Of a stretch of 64,000 nt of DNA, positions 1-6,917 are shown one piece after another (within the stretch, counting starts at the first letter, position 1; the number at the start of each line of letters is the position of its first letter). Source of the stretch: Escherichia marmotae (lineage in GTDB: Bacteria; Pseudomonadota; Gammaproteobacteria; Enterobacterales; Enterobacteriaceae); NCBI RefSeq assembly GCF_002900365.1, contig NZ_CP025979.1, forward strand, positions 1,798,001-1,862,000, in the 5' to 3' direction. A program made the position numbers and the translations under genes. The notes beneath the pieces are model-generated. The model was not told where the DNA came from. It made no database searches and saw only the letters and a list, made by a program, of their open reading frames with translations.

Positions 1-210
1 AACGAAGCGTTCGGCACCCACTTTAGCGATGAAGAGGTCGATACCATCGGTGGTCTGGTGATGCAGGCGTTTGGGCATCTTCCGGCGCGTGGCGAAACCA
101 TCGACATCGACGGTTACCAGTTCAAAGTGGCGATGGCCGACAGTCGGCGTATTATTCAGGTTCATGTCAAAATCCCGGATGACTCACCCCAGCCGAAGCT
201 GGATGAATAA
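1..210 (+). CDS. ybeX: CorC/YbeX, C-terminal end only
   Basis: Last 69 codons of a gene that begins before the window; the frame is open from base 1 and ends at TAA 208-210. The residues (NEAFGTHFSDEEVDTIGG and on to PKLDE) match the CorC_HlyC (transporter-associated) C-terminal domain of E. coli YbeX. The family has CBS domains and is implicated in magnesium/cobalt efflux and ribosome-related phenotypes. It lies 24 bases before lnt, the usual E. coli order, probably co-transcribed. Only the C-terminal domain can be judged here. Confidence 0.93.
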   Translation, partial: NEAFGTHFSDEEVDTIGGLVMQAFGHLPARGETIDIDGYQFKVAMADSRRIIQVHVKIPDDSPQPKLDE

Positions 211-234
211 AACCGAAACTGGATAGATAACTAC

Positions 235-1773
235 ATGGCTTTTGCCTCATTACTTGAACGCCAGCGCATTCGCCTGCTGCTGGCGTTATTATTCGGTGCC
301 TGCGGAACGCTGGCCTTCTCCCCTTATGACGTCTGGCCTGCGGCGATTGTTTCGCTGATGGGGCTTCAGGCTCTGACCTTTAACCGCCGCCCACTTCAGT
401 CTGCCGCTATCGGCTTCTGCTGGGGATTTGGCCTGTTTGGCACCGGTATTAACTGGGTATATGTCAGCATCGCGACCTTTGGCGGGATGCCAGGCCCGGT
501 AAACATCTTCCTGGTGGTGCTGCTGGCGGCGTATCTTTCGCTGTATACCGGGCTGTTTGCTAGTGTTCTGGCGCGGCTGTGGCCGAAAACCACCTGGCTG
601 CGCGTGACGATTGCCGCCCCTGCCCTCTGGCAAGTCACCGAGTTTCTGCGCGGTTGGGTGCTAACTGGCTTTCCGTGGTTGCAGTTCGGCTATAGCCAGA
701 TTGACGGGCCGTTAAAAGGGCTGGCACCGATAATGGGCGTGGAAGCCATTAACTTCCTGCTGATGATGGTTAGTGGCCTGCTGGCGCTGGCGCTGGTCAA
801 ACGCAACTGGCGTCCGCTGGTGGTGGCCGTTGTGCTGTTTGCACTCCCCTTCCCTCTGCGTTACATCCAGTGGTTTACCCCGCAACCGGAGAAAACCATT
901 CAGGTTTCAATGGTTCAGGGTGATATTCCACAATCACTGAAGTGGGATGAAAGTCAGCTTCTTAATACGCTGAAGATTTACTACAACGCGACAGCACCGC
1001 TGATGGGTAAATCGTCGTTGATTATCTGGCCAGAGTCAGCAATTACCGATCTGGAAATGAATCAGCAACCGTTCCTCAAAGAGCTGGATGGCGTGCTGCG
1101 TGAAAAAGGTAGCTCGCTGATCACCGGGATTGTCGACGCGCGCCTCAATAAGCAGAACCGCTACGATACCTACAACACCATCATCACGCTGGGTAAAGGT
1201 GCACCTTACAGCTATGAATCGACCAATCGCTATAACAAAAACCATCTGGTGCCGTTTGGCGAGTTTGTCCCGCTGGAGTCGATTCTGCGTCCGTTAGCGC
1301 CGTTCTTTGATCTGCCGATGTCGTCATTCAGCCGCGGGCCTTATATCCAGCCGCCGCTGTCCGTGAATGGTATTCAGCTTACCGCAGCCATTTGCTACGA
1401 GATCATTCTTGGCGAGCAGGTGCGCGATAACTTCCGCCCGGATACCGACTATCTGCTGACTATCTCCAACGATGCATGGTTTGGTAAGTCTACTGGCCCG
1501 TGGCAGCACTTCCAGATGGCGCGAATGCGTGCGCTGGAACTGGCGCGCCCGCTGCTGCGTAGCACCAACAACGGCATTACGGCGGTGATTGGCTCACAGG
1601 GTGAGGTTCAGGCGATGATCCCGCAATTCACCCGCGAGGTGTTAACCACTAACGTGACGCCGACTACCGGACTCACACCGTACGCACGTACCGGCAACTG
1701 GCCGCTGTGGGTGCTGACAGCACTGTTTGGTTTTGCCTCTGTGTTGATGAGTCTCCGTCAGCGACGTAAATAA
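235..1773 (+). CDS. lnt: Apolipoprotein N-acyltransferase
   Basis: 512 residues, the normal E. coli Lnt length. Inner-membrane enzyme that moves an acyl chain from phospholipid to the N-terminal cysteine of apolipoproteins, the last step of lipoprotein maturation. About six hydrophobic segments fill residues 1-210, followed by a periplasmic nitrilase-type domain. The expected Glu-Lys-Cys catalytic set is visible: IIWPESAI (about residue 267), the lysine in NKNHLVPFGE (about 335) and AICYEI (about 387). A last membrane helix sits near 485-505. It follows corC by 24 bases. The substrates in this window include LptE and RlpA. Confidence 0.97.
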   Translation: MAFASLLERQRIRLLLALLFGACGTLAFSPYDVWPAAIVSLMGLQALTFNRRPLQSAAIGFCWGFGLFGTGINWVYVSIATFGGMPGPVNIFLVVLLAAYLSLYTGLFASVLARLWPKTTWLRVTIAAPALWQVTEFLRGWVLTGFPWLQFGYSQIDGPLKGLAPIMGVEAINFLLMMVSGLLALALVKRNWRPLVVAVVLFALPFPLRYIQWFTPQPEKTIQVSMVQGDIPQSLKWDESQLLNTLKIYYNATAPLMGKSSLIIWPESAITDLEMNQQPFLKELDGVLREKGSSLITGIVDARLNKQNRYDTYNTIITLGKGAPYSYESTNRYNKNHLVPFGEFVPLESILRPLAPFFDLPMSSFSRGPYIQPPLSVNGIQLTAAICYEIILGEQVRDNFRPDTDYLLTISNDAWFGKSTGPWQHFQMARMRALELARPLLRSTNNGITAVIGSQGEVQAMIPQFTREVLTTNVTPTTGLTPYARTGNWPLWVLTALFGFASVLMSLRQRRK

Positions 1774-1785
1774 TCCCTTCTAATT

Positions 1786-1850
1786 GTGCCGGAATACATT
1801 ACGTATTTCGGCACGCTCACCGGATGCGGCGTCAATGCGTTATCCGGATG
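1786..1850. repeat. REP-type palindromes after lnt
   Basis: Two inverted repeats follow the lnt stop. The first is a GTGCCGgAATAC stem at 1786-1814. The second is a REP unit at 1820-1847 with the CCGGATGCGGC...GTTATCCGG pattern. REP sequences are dispersed enterobacterial intergenic palindromes that can stabilise upstream mRNA 3' ends and bind gyrase or IHF in some arrangements. Confidence 0.75.
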
Positions 1851-2169
1851 ACAAAATTCCCCTATCCAACTTTGGCACATCTATTGCTTTGTTATACAAG
1901 GCAAACCTTGAACCGGTGTCGGTACAACCAGGTTGCACCATAGCAATCCACCGATAGCACCAAAAGAGTGCATTTTGAGAATTTTGCTTCGGAATGGTGC
2001 GGTGTATCTCGCAAAAACAAACAATAAAACATCAATATCTTTACATTTATACAAACTAAATGTTACCTAACAAGCACAACACTGCACAATAAAGTTGCAG
2101 ATGATAACAACACAAACACTCACAACGGGTATCCATGCGTTCTTAACGCAGAAGATAAAGGAGTTGGAT
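1851..2169 (+). promoter_or_regulatory. Upstream region of the gltIJKL operon
   Basis: 319 bases without a convincing gene, holding the transcription start region of gltI. A TTATACAAG stretch near 1892 could act as a -10 element. A good Shine-Dalgarno, AAAGGAG at 2157-2163, sits 6 bases before the gltI ATG at 2170. The rest is AT-rich with no hairpin or operator I can name. An in-frame ATG-like start further upstream (2095) is not used, because it would bury the signal peptide. Confidence 0.5.
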
Positions 2170-3078
2170 ATGCAATTACGTAAATCTGCCACAGCAATCC
2201 TGGCCCTGGCGCTTTCCGCAGGTCTGGCACAGGCAGAAGACACTGCCCCGACTGCAGGCAGTACGCTGGACAAAATCGCCAAAAACGGCGTGATTGTCGT
2301 CGGTCACCGCGAATCTTCGGTGCCTTTCTCTTATTACGACAACCAGCAAAAAGTGGTGGGTTACTCTCAGGATTATTCCAACGCCATTGTCGAGGCAGTG
2401 AAAAAGAAACTCAACAAACCGGATCTGCAGGTGAAACTGATCCCGATCACCTCACAAAACCGTATTCCGCTGCTGCAAAACGGCACTTTCGATTTTGAAT
2501 GTGGTTCTACCACCAACAACCTCGAACGCCAGAAACAAGCGGCTTTCTCTGACACCATTTTCGTGGTCGGTACGCGCCTGCTGACCAAAAAAGGCGGCGA
2601 TGTTAAAGATTTTGCTGATCTGAAAGACAAAGCCGTAGTAGTCACTTCCGGCACCACTTCTGAAGTTCTGCTCAACAAACTGAATGAAGATCAGAAGATG
2701 AATATGCGCATCATCAGCGCCAAAGACCATGGTGACTCTTTCCGCACGCTGGAAAGCGGTCGTGCCGTTGCCTTTATGATGGATGACGCCCTGCTGGCCG
2801 GTGAACGTGCGAAAGCGAAGAAGCCTGATAACTGGGAAATCGTCGGCAAACCGCAGTCTCAGGAAGCTTACGGCTGCATGCTGCGCAAAGATGATCCGCA
2901 ATTCAAAAAGCTGATGGATGACACCATCGCCCAGGTGCAGACCTCCGGTGAAGCGGAAAAATGGTTTGATAAGTGGTTCAAAAACCCCATTCCACCGAAA
3001 AACCTGAACATGAATTTCGAGTTGTCGGACGAAATGAAAGCACTGTTCAAAGAACCTAATGACAAAGCACTGAACTAA
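2170..3078 (+). CDS. gltI: Glutamate/aspartate periplasmic binding protein
   Basis: 302 residues. Substrate-binding component of the GltIJKL ABC importer for L-glutamate and L-aspartate. The start at 2170 gives a classic Sec signal peptide: MQLRK, a hydrophobic stretch, then cleavage after AQA near residue 22. The mature protein has the SBP_bac_3 amino-acid-binding fold (GVIVVGHRESSVPFSYYD near the N-terminus). The strong Shine-Dalgarno 6 bases upstream supports this start. It is the first gene of the operon. The SroC RNA lies between it and gltJ and probably uncouples its high expression from that of the membrane components. Confidence 0.97.
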   Translation: MQLRKSATAILALALSAGLAQAEDTAPTAGSTLDKIAKNGVIVVGHRESSVPFSYYDNQQKVVGYSQDYSNAIVEAVKKKLNKPDLQVKLIPITSQNRIPLLQNGTFDFECGSTTNNLERQKQAAFSDTIFVVGTRLLTKKGGDVKDFADLKDKAVVVTSGTTSEVLLNKLNEDQKMNMRIISAKDHGDSFRTLESGRAVAFMMDDALLAGERAKAKKPDNWEIVGKPQSQEAYGCMLRKDDPQFKKLMDDTIAQVQTSGEAEKWFDKWFKNPIPPKNLNMNFELSDEMKALFKEPNDKALN

Positions 3079-3234
3079 TTACAAGAACCAGGGGCGGAAA
3101 GTTCAGCCCTCTCGATTGTTACGTAGCACGGACAGACTATACGCCTGATGGTCGTTCCCCATCGGGCCTGAAAACCGCAATACGCTGGGTAACAATCTTC
3201 GAGGGTAGCAGTTAACGCTGCTACCCTTTTTTTT
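3072..3234 (+). ncRNA. sroC: SroC small RNA (gltI-gltJ intergenic)
   Basis: The gltI-gltJ gap ends in a strong terminator-like hairpin, GGGTAGCAG(tt)AACGCTGCTACCC at 3203-3226, followed by eight T residues (3227-3234). In E. coli and Salmonella this position yields the roughly 160-nt SroC RNA, processed from the gltIJKL transcript. It acts as a sponge for the GcvB and MgrR small RNAs. The 5' end given here is inferred from that known length. The hairpin also explains reduced transcription into gltJKL. Confidence 0.75.
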
Positions 3235-3247
3235 CTGGAGTAGATTT

Positions 3248-3988
3248 ATGTCTATAGACTGGAACTGGGGTATTTTTTTACAACAAGCCCCGTTCGGCAA
3301 CACCACCTATCTCGGCTGGATCTGGAGCGGCTTTCAGGTCACTATCGCTCTGTCGATCTGCGCCTGGATTATCGCTTTCCTCGTCGGCTCGTTATTCGGC
3401 ATTTTACGTACCGTTCCAAACCGTTTTCTCTCCGGTCTGGGCACGTTGTATGTCGAACTGTTCCGCAACGTGCCACTGATTGTGCAATTCTTTACCTGGT
3501 ATCTGGTGATCCCAGAACTACTGCCGGAAAAAATCGGCATGTGGTTTAAGGCGGAGCTGGATCCCAATATTCAGTTTTTCCTTTCTTCCATGCTCTGCCT
3601 GGGGCTGTTTACTGCCGCTCGTGTTTGCGAACAGGTACGCGCCGCGATCCAGTCGCTGCCACGAGGGCAGAAGAATGCCGCACTGGCGATGGGGCTGACG
3701 CTGCCGCAAGCCTACCGCTATGTTCTGTTACCTAACGCCTATCGTGTTATCGTCCCACCGATGACCTCTGAGATGATGAACCTGGTGAAAAACTCCGCCA
3801 TCGCCTCAACCATTGGTCTGGTAGATATGGCAGCACAGGCCGGAAAATTGCTCGATTACTCCGCTCACGCCTGGGAATCGTTTACCGCCATAACGCTGGC
3901 GTATGTGCTGATTAACGCCGTTATTATGCTGGTGATGACGCTGGTCGAACGTAAAGTTCGCCTGCCCGGCAACATGGGAGGCAAATAA
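3248..3988 (+). CDS. gltJ: Glutamate/aspartate ABC transporter permease GltJ
   Basis: 246 residues. One of two inner-membrane permeases of the GltIJKL importer. It has five or so hydrophobic segments and the polar amino-acid permease (HisM family) EAA loop: the region around LPRGQKNAALAMGLTLPQAY, about residues 136-155, contacts the ATPase. CTGGAG lies just before the ATG. The TAA of gltJ shares its last base with the gltK ATG (TAATG at 3986-3990), so the two are translationally coupled. Confidence 0.97.
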   Translation: MSIDWNWGIFLQQAPFGNTTYLGWIWSGFQVTIALSICAWIIAFLVGSLFGILRTVPNRFLSGLGTLYVELFRNVPLIVQFFTWYLVIPELLPEKIGMWFKAELDPNIQFFLSSMLCLGLFTAARVCEQVRAAIQSLPRGQKNAALAMGLTLPQAYRYVLLPNAYRVIVPPMTSEMMNLVKNSAIASTIGLVDMAAQAGKLLDYSAHAWESFTAITLAYVLINAVIMLVMTLVERKVRLPGNMGGK

Positions 3989-4662
3989 TGTACGAGTTTG
4001 ACTGGAGTTCAATCGTTCCTTCCCTGCCGTATCTGCTGGATGGGCTGGTGATCACCCTGAAAATCACCATCACGGCAGTCGTGATTGGTATTTTGTGGGG
4101 CACGATGCTGGCGGTAATGCGCCTGTCCAGCTTTGCACCCGTGGCGTGGTTTGCCAAAGCCTACGTCAACGTGTTCCGTTCAATACCGTTAGTGATGGTT
4201 CTGTTGTGGTTTTACCTGATCGTGCCGGGTTTTCTGCAAAACGTGCTGGGATTATCACCCAAAACCGATATCCGCTTAATTTCTGCAATGGTGGCATTTT
4301 CGATGTTTGAAGCGGCCTACTATTCCGAGATTATCCGCGCCGGTATTCAAAGTATTTCTCGTGGTCAGTCGAGCGCTGCGCTGGCGTTAGGAATGACCCA
4401 CTGGCAGTCGATGAAACTGATTATTCTGCCGCAGGCGTTCCGTGCGATGGTGCCGCTGCTGCTCACTCAGGGCATCGTCCTGTTTCAGGATACCTCGCTG
4501 GTGTATGTGTTATCTCTGGCCGATTTCTTCCGTACCGCCTCAACCATTGGTGAACGTGATGGTACGCAGGTGGAGATGATCCTGTTTGCCGGATTTGTTT
4601 ATTTCATCATTAGCCTTAGCGCATCGTTGTTGGTCAGCTACTTGAAAAGAAGGACAGCATAA
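3988..4662 (+). CDS. gltK: Glutamate/aspartate ABC transporter permease GltK
   Basis: 224 residues. Second permease subunit, paralogous to GltJ. Hydrophobic segments alternate with a recognisable EAA motif (SRGQSSAALALGMTHWQSM, about residues 123-141). It overlaps gltJ and gltL by one base on each side, an arrangement that keeps the stoichiometry of the membrane complex. It forms a heterodimeric channel with GltJ, energised by GltL. Confidence 0.97.
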   Translation: MYEFDWSSIVPSLPYLLDGLVITLKITITAVVIGILWGTMLAVMRLSSFAPVAWFAKAYVNVFRSIPLVMVLLWFYLIVPGFLQNVLGLSPKTDIRLISAMVAFSMFEAAYYSEIIRAGIQSISRGQSSAALALGMTHWQSMKLIILPQAFRAMVPLLLTQGIVLFQDTSLVYVLSLADFFRTASTIGERDGTQVEMILFAGFVYFIISLSASLLVSYLKRRTA

Positions 4663-5387
4663 TGATTACCCTGAAAAATGTTTCAAAATGGTATGGTCAC
4701 TTTCAGGTGCTGACCGACTGCTCAACCGAAGTAAAAAAAGGCGAAGTGGTGGTGGTTTGCGGCCCGTCCGGCTCCGGTAAATCGACACTGATTAAAACCG
4801 TCAACGGCCTCGAACCGGTGCAGCAAGGTGAAATCACCGTTGATGGCATCGTGGTTAACGATAAGAAAACCGATCTGGCAAAGCTGCGTTCCCGCGTCGG
4901 AATGGTGTTCCAGCATTTTGAGTTGTTTCCCCATCTGTCGATTATCGAAAACCTGACCCTGGCGCAGGTAAAAGTGCTTAAACGCGATAAAGTGCCCGCC
5001 CGCGAAAAGGCCCTGAAACTGCTGGAACGCGTGGGACTTTCTGCGCATGCCAATAAGTTTCCGGCGCAGCTTTCCGGTGGTCAGCAGCAGCGTGTAGCGA
5101 TTGCCCGCGCATTATGTATGGATCCTATTGCGATGCTGTTCGACGAACCGACATCGGCACTGGATCCGGAGATGATCAACGAAGTGCTGGATGTGATGGT
5201 GGAGCTGGCGAATGAAGGAATGACTATGATGGTGGTCACCCACGAAATGGGCTTTGCCCGTAAAGTAGCAAATCGGGTGATCTTTATGGATGAAGGTAAA
5301 ATTGTCGAAGACTCGCCAAAAGACGCGTTCTTTGATGATCCGAAATCAGACCGCGCAAAAGACTTCCTCGCGAAAATACTGCACTAA
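4662..5387 (+). CDS. gltL: Glutamate/aspartate ABC transporter ATPase GltL
   Basis: 241 residues. ATP-binding subunit. Visible motifs are Walker A GPSGSGKST (about 34-42), the Q-loop in VFQHFELFPH, the signature LSGGQQQR (about 138-145), Walker B MLFDEPTSALD and the switch histidine in VVTHEMGF. Last gene of the operon, followed by a GC-rich hairpin (5395-5418). In most E. coli, rihA follows at once; here rihA is displaced by the IS4/IS1414 insertion. Confidence 0.97.
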   Translation: MITLKNVSKWYGHFQVLTDCSTEVKKGEVVVVCGPSGSGKSTLIKTVNGLEPVQQGEITVDGIVVNDKKTDLAKLRSRVGMVFQHFELFPHLSIIENLTLAQVKVLKRDKVPAREKALKLLERVGLSAHANKFPAQLSGGQQQRVAIARALCMDPIAMLFDEPTSALDPEMINEVLDVMVELANEGMTMMVVTHEMGFARKVANRVIFMDEGKIVEDSPKDAFFDDPKSDRAKDFLAKILH

Positions 5388-5394
5388 TAAGTCA

Positions 5395-5418
5395 GGCGCG
5401 CATACTCAAGTGCGCGCC
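5395..5418 (+). terminator. GC-rich hairpin after gltL
   Basis: Perfect 8-bp stem GGCGCGCA / TGCGCGCC around an 8-base loop, 7 bases after the gltL stop. There is no U-run after it, so it is more likely an mRNA 3' stabiliser or partial terminator than a strong intrinsic terminator. Confidence 0.45.
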
Positions 5419-5493
5419 ATCTCACGCTTTATCGTTTCGCCTCTCGTATCTGTTACATCCCGGCGTTACCCTTGTCGCAAAGAAGCACACAAC

Positions 5494-5528
5494 AAGGAGC
5501 AACAATGGCACTAATGCCGATCAGTTAA
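5494..5528 (+). other. Orphaned rihA ribosome-binding site and start codon
   Basis: AAGGAG (5494-5499) followed by ATG GCA C (5505-5511) is the original translation start of rihA, cut off from the gene by IS4, which begins at 5512. The frame now runs from the rihA ATG into IS4 and stops at TAA 5526-5528, giving a 7-residue peptide MALMPIS. The same ATGGCAC recurs at 8265, where the rest of rihA begins, because it lies in the target duplication. Confidence 0.9.
5500..5511. repeat. Left copy of IS4 target-site duplication
   Basis: CAACAATGGCAC, 12 bases, identical to 8260-8271 on the other side of IS4. IS4 is known to duplicate about 11-13 bases. The duplicated bases contain the rihA ATG. Confidence 0.93.
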
Positions 5529-5550
5529 GGATCAGTTGACCGATCCAGTG

Positions 5551-5558
5551 GCTGTGTA
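5551..5558. repeat. Left copy of IS1414 target-site duplication
   Basis: GCTGTGTA, identical to 6874-6881. Eight bases is the duplication size typical of the IS256 family. The target lay 40-47 bases inside the left end of IS4. Confidence 0.92.
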
Positions 5559-5592
5559 GAGCCTGTTTAAGATTCTGTGTAAATGCCTTTTC

Positions 5593-6801
5593 TCAGAAGT
5601 GACCGTCCAGGCGGTCACCGAACTCGATAATAAAGCGGCTCATTGCCATTCGCCAGTCCTTCAACGGCATCGTCCATTTCTGGGACGCAGACTGGATTGC
5701 CAGCCACACCACTTTTTTCACCGAGTCGTCTGTCGGGAACACTTTACGCTTTTTGAGCGCATGGCGGATCACGCTGTTTAGCGACTCGATGGCATTCGTC
5801 GTATAGATCACTTTGCGGATGTCCGTTGGATAAGCGAAGAACGTGGCAAGATTCGGCCAGTTAGCCTGCCAGCTTCGGCTTATCTGAGGATAGCGACAGT
5901 CCCAGGCCGCAGCGAACGCTTCCAGTGCCTGCTGGCCTGCCTCTTCCGTGGGAGCCTGATAAATCGCTTTCAGGTCGCGAGTGACGGCTTTGTAGTCCTT
6001 CCATGACACGAAGCGCAGGCTGTTGCGCACCATATGCACGATGCATAACTGGATGCGGGCCTTCGGATATACTGTGTTGATGGCATCCGGGAAGCCTTTC
6101 AGGCCATCCACACAGGCGATGAGGATATCGTTCAGACCGCGGTTTTTCAGTTCAGTCAGCACATTGAGCCAGAACTTCGCCCCTTCATTTTCGGCCAGCC
6201 ACATACCCAGCAGTTCTTTCTGACCTTCGATATTGATGCCCAGTGCCAGGAACACCGATTTGTTGATGACGCGACTGTCCTGCCGAACTTTCAGGACGAT
6301 ACAGTCAAGATAAACAATGGGGTAAACAGCATCCAGTGGTCGGTTTTGCCATTCTACAACCTGCTCCATCACGGCATCGGTAACCTTTGATATCAGTGCC
6401 GGTGAAACATCTGCGTCATACAGTTCTTTGAACGCAGCAGCTATCTCACGGGTGGTCATCCCTTTGGCATACAACGAGAGGATCTGGTTATCCATCCCGG
6501 TAATACGGGTCTGATTTTTCTTTACCAGTTGTGGTTCGAAGGTACCGTCACGATCGCGCGGAGTACGCAGTTCCAGTGGACCGTCGCCTGTGATAACGGT
6601 CTTTGTGGAAAAACCGTTGCGGGAGTTAGCTCCTGGTCTGGACTGATTTTTCTCATACCCAGGATGGTGTGTCATCTCTGCATTGAGAGCGGCTTCAACG
6701 CTGAGCTTTTTCAGCAGCCGATCAAACTGACTGAGGTCTTCAGGGGTTTTGAGGTTTTTGGCCAGTTCGTTAGCCAGAGCCTGTAACTGTTTTTCGTCCA
6801 T
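5593..6801 (-). CDS. IS1414 transposase (IS256/mutator family)
   Basis: 402 residues, uninterrupted. Mutator-type DDE transposase. The likely acidic triad is the Asp in VYLDCIVLK, the Asp in IACVDGLKGF and the Glu in YTTNAIESLNS. The family signature around CIVHMVRNSLRFVSWKD is present. The frame is open over the full element, so the copy is probably active. It is transcribed leftward, divergently from the IS4 transposase. The astA toxin frame lies within it on the same strand, shifted by one base (first base of astA is 715 bases after the first base of this gene). Its start 44 bases inside the right inverted repeat (6845) is normal for the family. Confidence 0.95.
   Translation of the reverse strand: MDEKQLQALANELAKNLKTPEDLSQFDRLLKKLSVEAALNAEMTHHPGYEKNQSRPGANSRNGFSTKTVITGDGPLELRTPRDRDGTFEPQLVKKNQTRITGMDNQILSLYAKGMTTREIAAAFKELYDADVSPALISKVTDAVMEQVVEWQNRPLDAVYPIVYLDCIVLKVRQDSRVINKSVFLALGINIEGQKELLGMWLAENEGAKFWLNVLTELKNRGLNDILIACVDGLKGFPDAINTVYPKARIQLCIVHMVRNSLRFVSWKDYKAVTRDLKAIYQAPTEEAGQQALEAFAAAWDCRYPQISRSWQANWPNLATFFAYPTDIRKVIYTTNAIESLNSVIRHALKKRKVFPTDDSVKKVVWLAIQSASQKWTMPLKDWRMAMSRFIIEFGDRLDGHF
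5970..6086 (-). CDS. astA: Heat-stable enterotoxin EAST1
   Basis: 38-residue frame from ATG (6086-6084) to TGA (5972-5970), wholly inside the IS1414 transposase gene in another frame of the same strand. The translation starts MPSTQYIRRPASSYASC and ends RTTKPSLAT, matching EAST1 as I know it, including its four cysteines (residues 17, 20, 24, 27), which form the toxin disulfides. Residue 21 is Ala, as in the original 17-2 type allele, rather than the Thr reported for strain O42. AAAGG lies 8 bases before the ATG. EAST1 is thought to act like STa on guanylate cyclase C. Whether it is expressed here cannot be read from sequence. Confidence 0.93.
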   Translation of the reverse strand: MPSTQYIRRPASSYASCIWCATACASCHGRTTKPSLAT

Positions 6802-6873
6802 AAATTAACCTTCATTTGATGCTGGATTGAACATATCAAAATCAGGCAATTACACAAATCTATGTACAGGCTC

Positions 6874-6881
6874 GCTGTGTA
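6874..6881. repeat. Right copy of IS1414 target-site duplication
   Basis: GCTGTGTA, mate of 5551-5558. Reading from 5558 straight to 6882 restores the uninterrupted IS4 left end. Confidence 0.92.
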
Positions 6882-6883
6882 AG

Positions 6884-6917
6884 AATCCGGAAACGCTCAC
6901 TCGTTTCCGGATTTTTT
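6884..6917 (+). terminator. Hairpin directly in front of the IS4 transposase
   Basis: A 12-bp perfect stem AATCCGGAAACG (6884-6895) / CGTTTCCGGATT (6902-6913) is followed by TTTTT and then the insG ATG at 6918. It looks like an intrinsic terminator that also hides the ribosome-binding region. Several IS elements use such structures to limit transposase made from outside transcription, and that role is inferred here. Confidence 0.7.

Larger units (their letters stand above)
5559..6873 (-). mobile_element. IS1414 (IS256 family) carrying astA
   Basis: 1315 bases bounded by imperfect inverted repeats at 5559-5587 and 6845-6873 (21 of 29 positions match; outer ends GAGCCTGT / ACAGGCTC) and by 8-base direct repeats. 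It holds one full transposase gene on the minus strand. The name IS1414 rests on the transposase family, the size and above all the complete EAST1 frame inside the transposase gene, which is the defining trait of this element. Confidence 0.92.

Noticed and set aside
5861..6046. 61-codon minus-strand frame overlapping astA
   Set aside because: It is a third frame of the IS1414 transposase gene, with no recognisable product and no ribosome site; EAST1 is the frame at 5970-6086.
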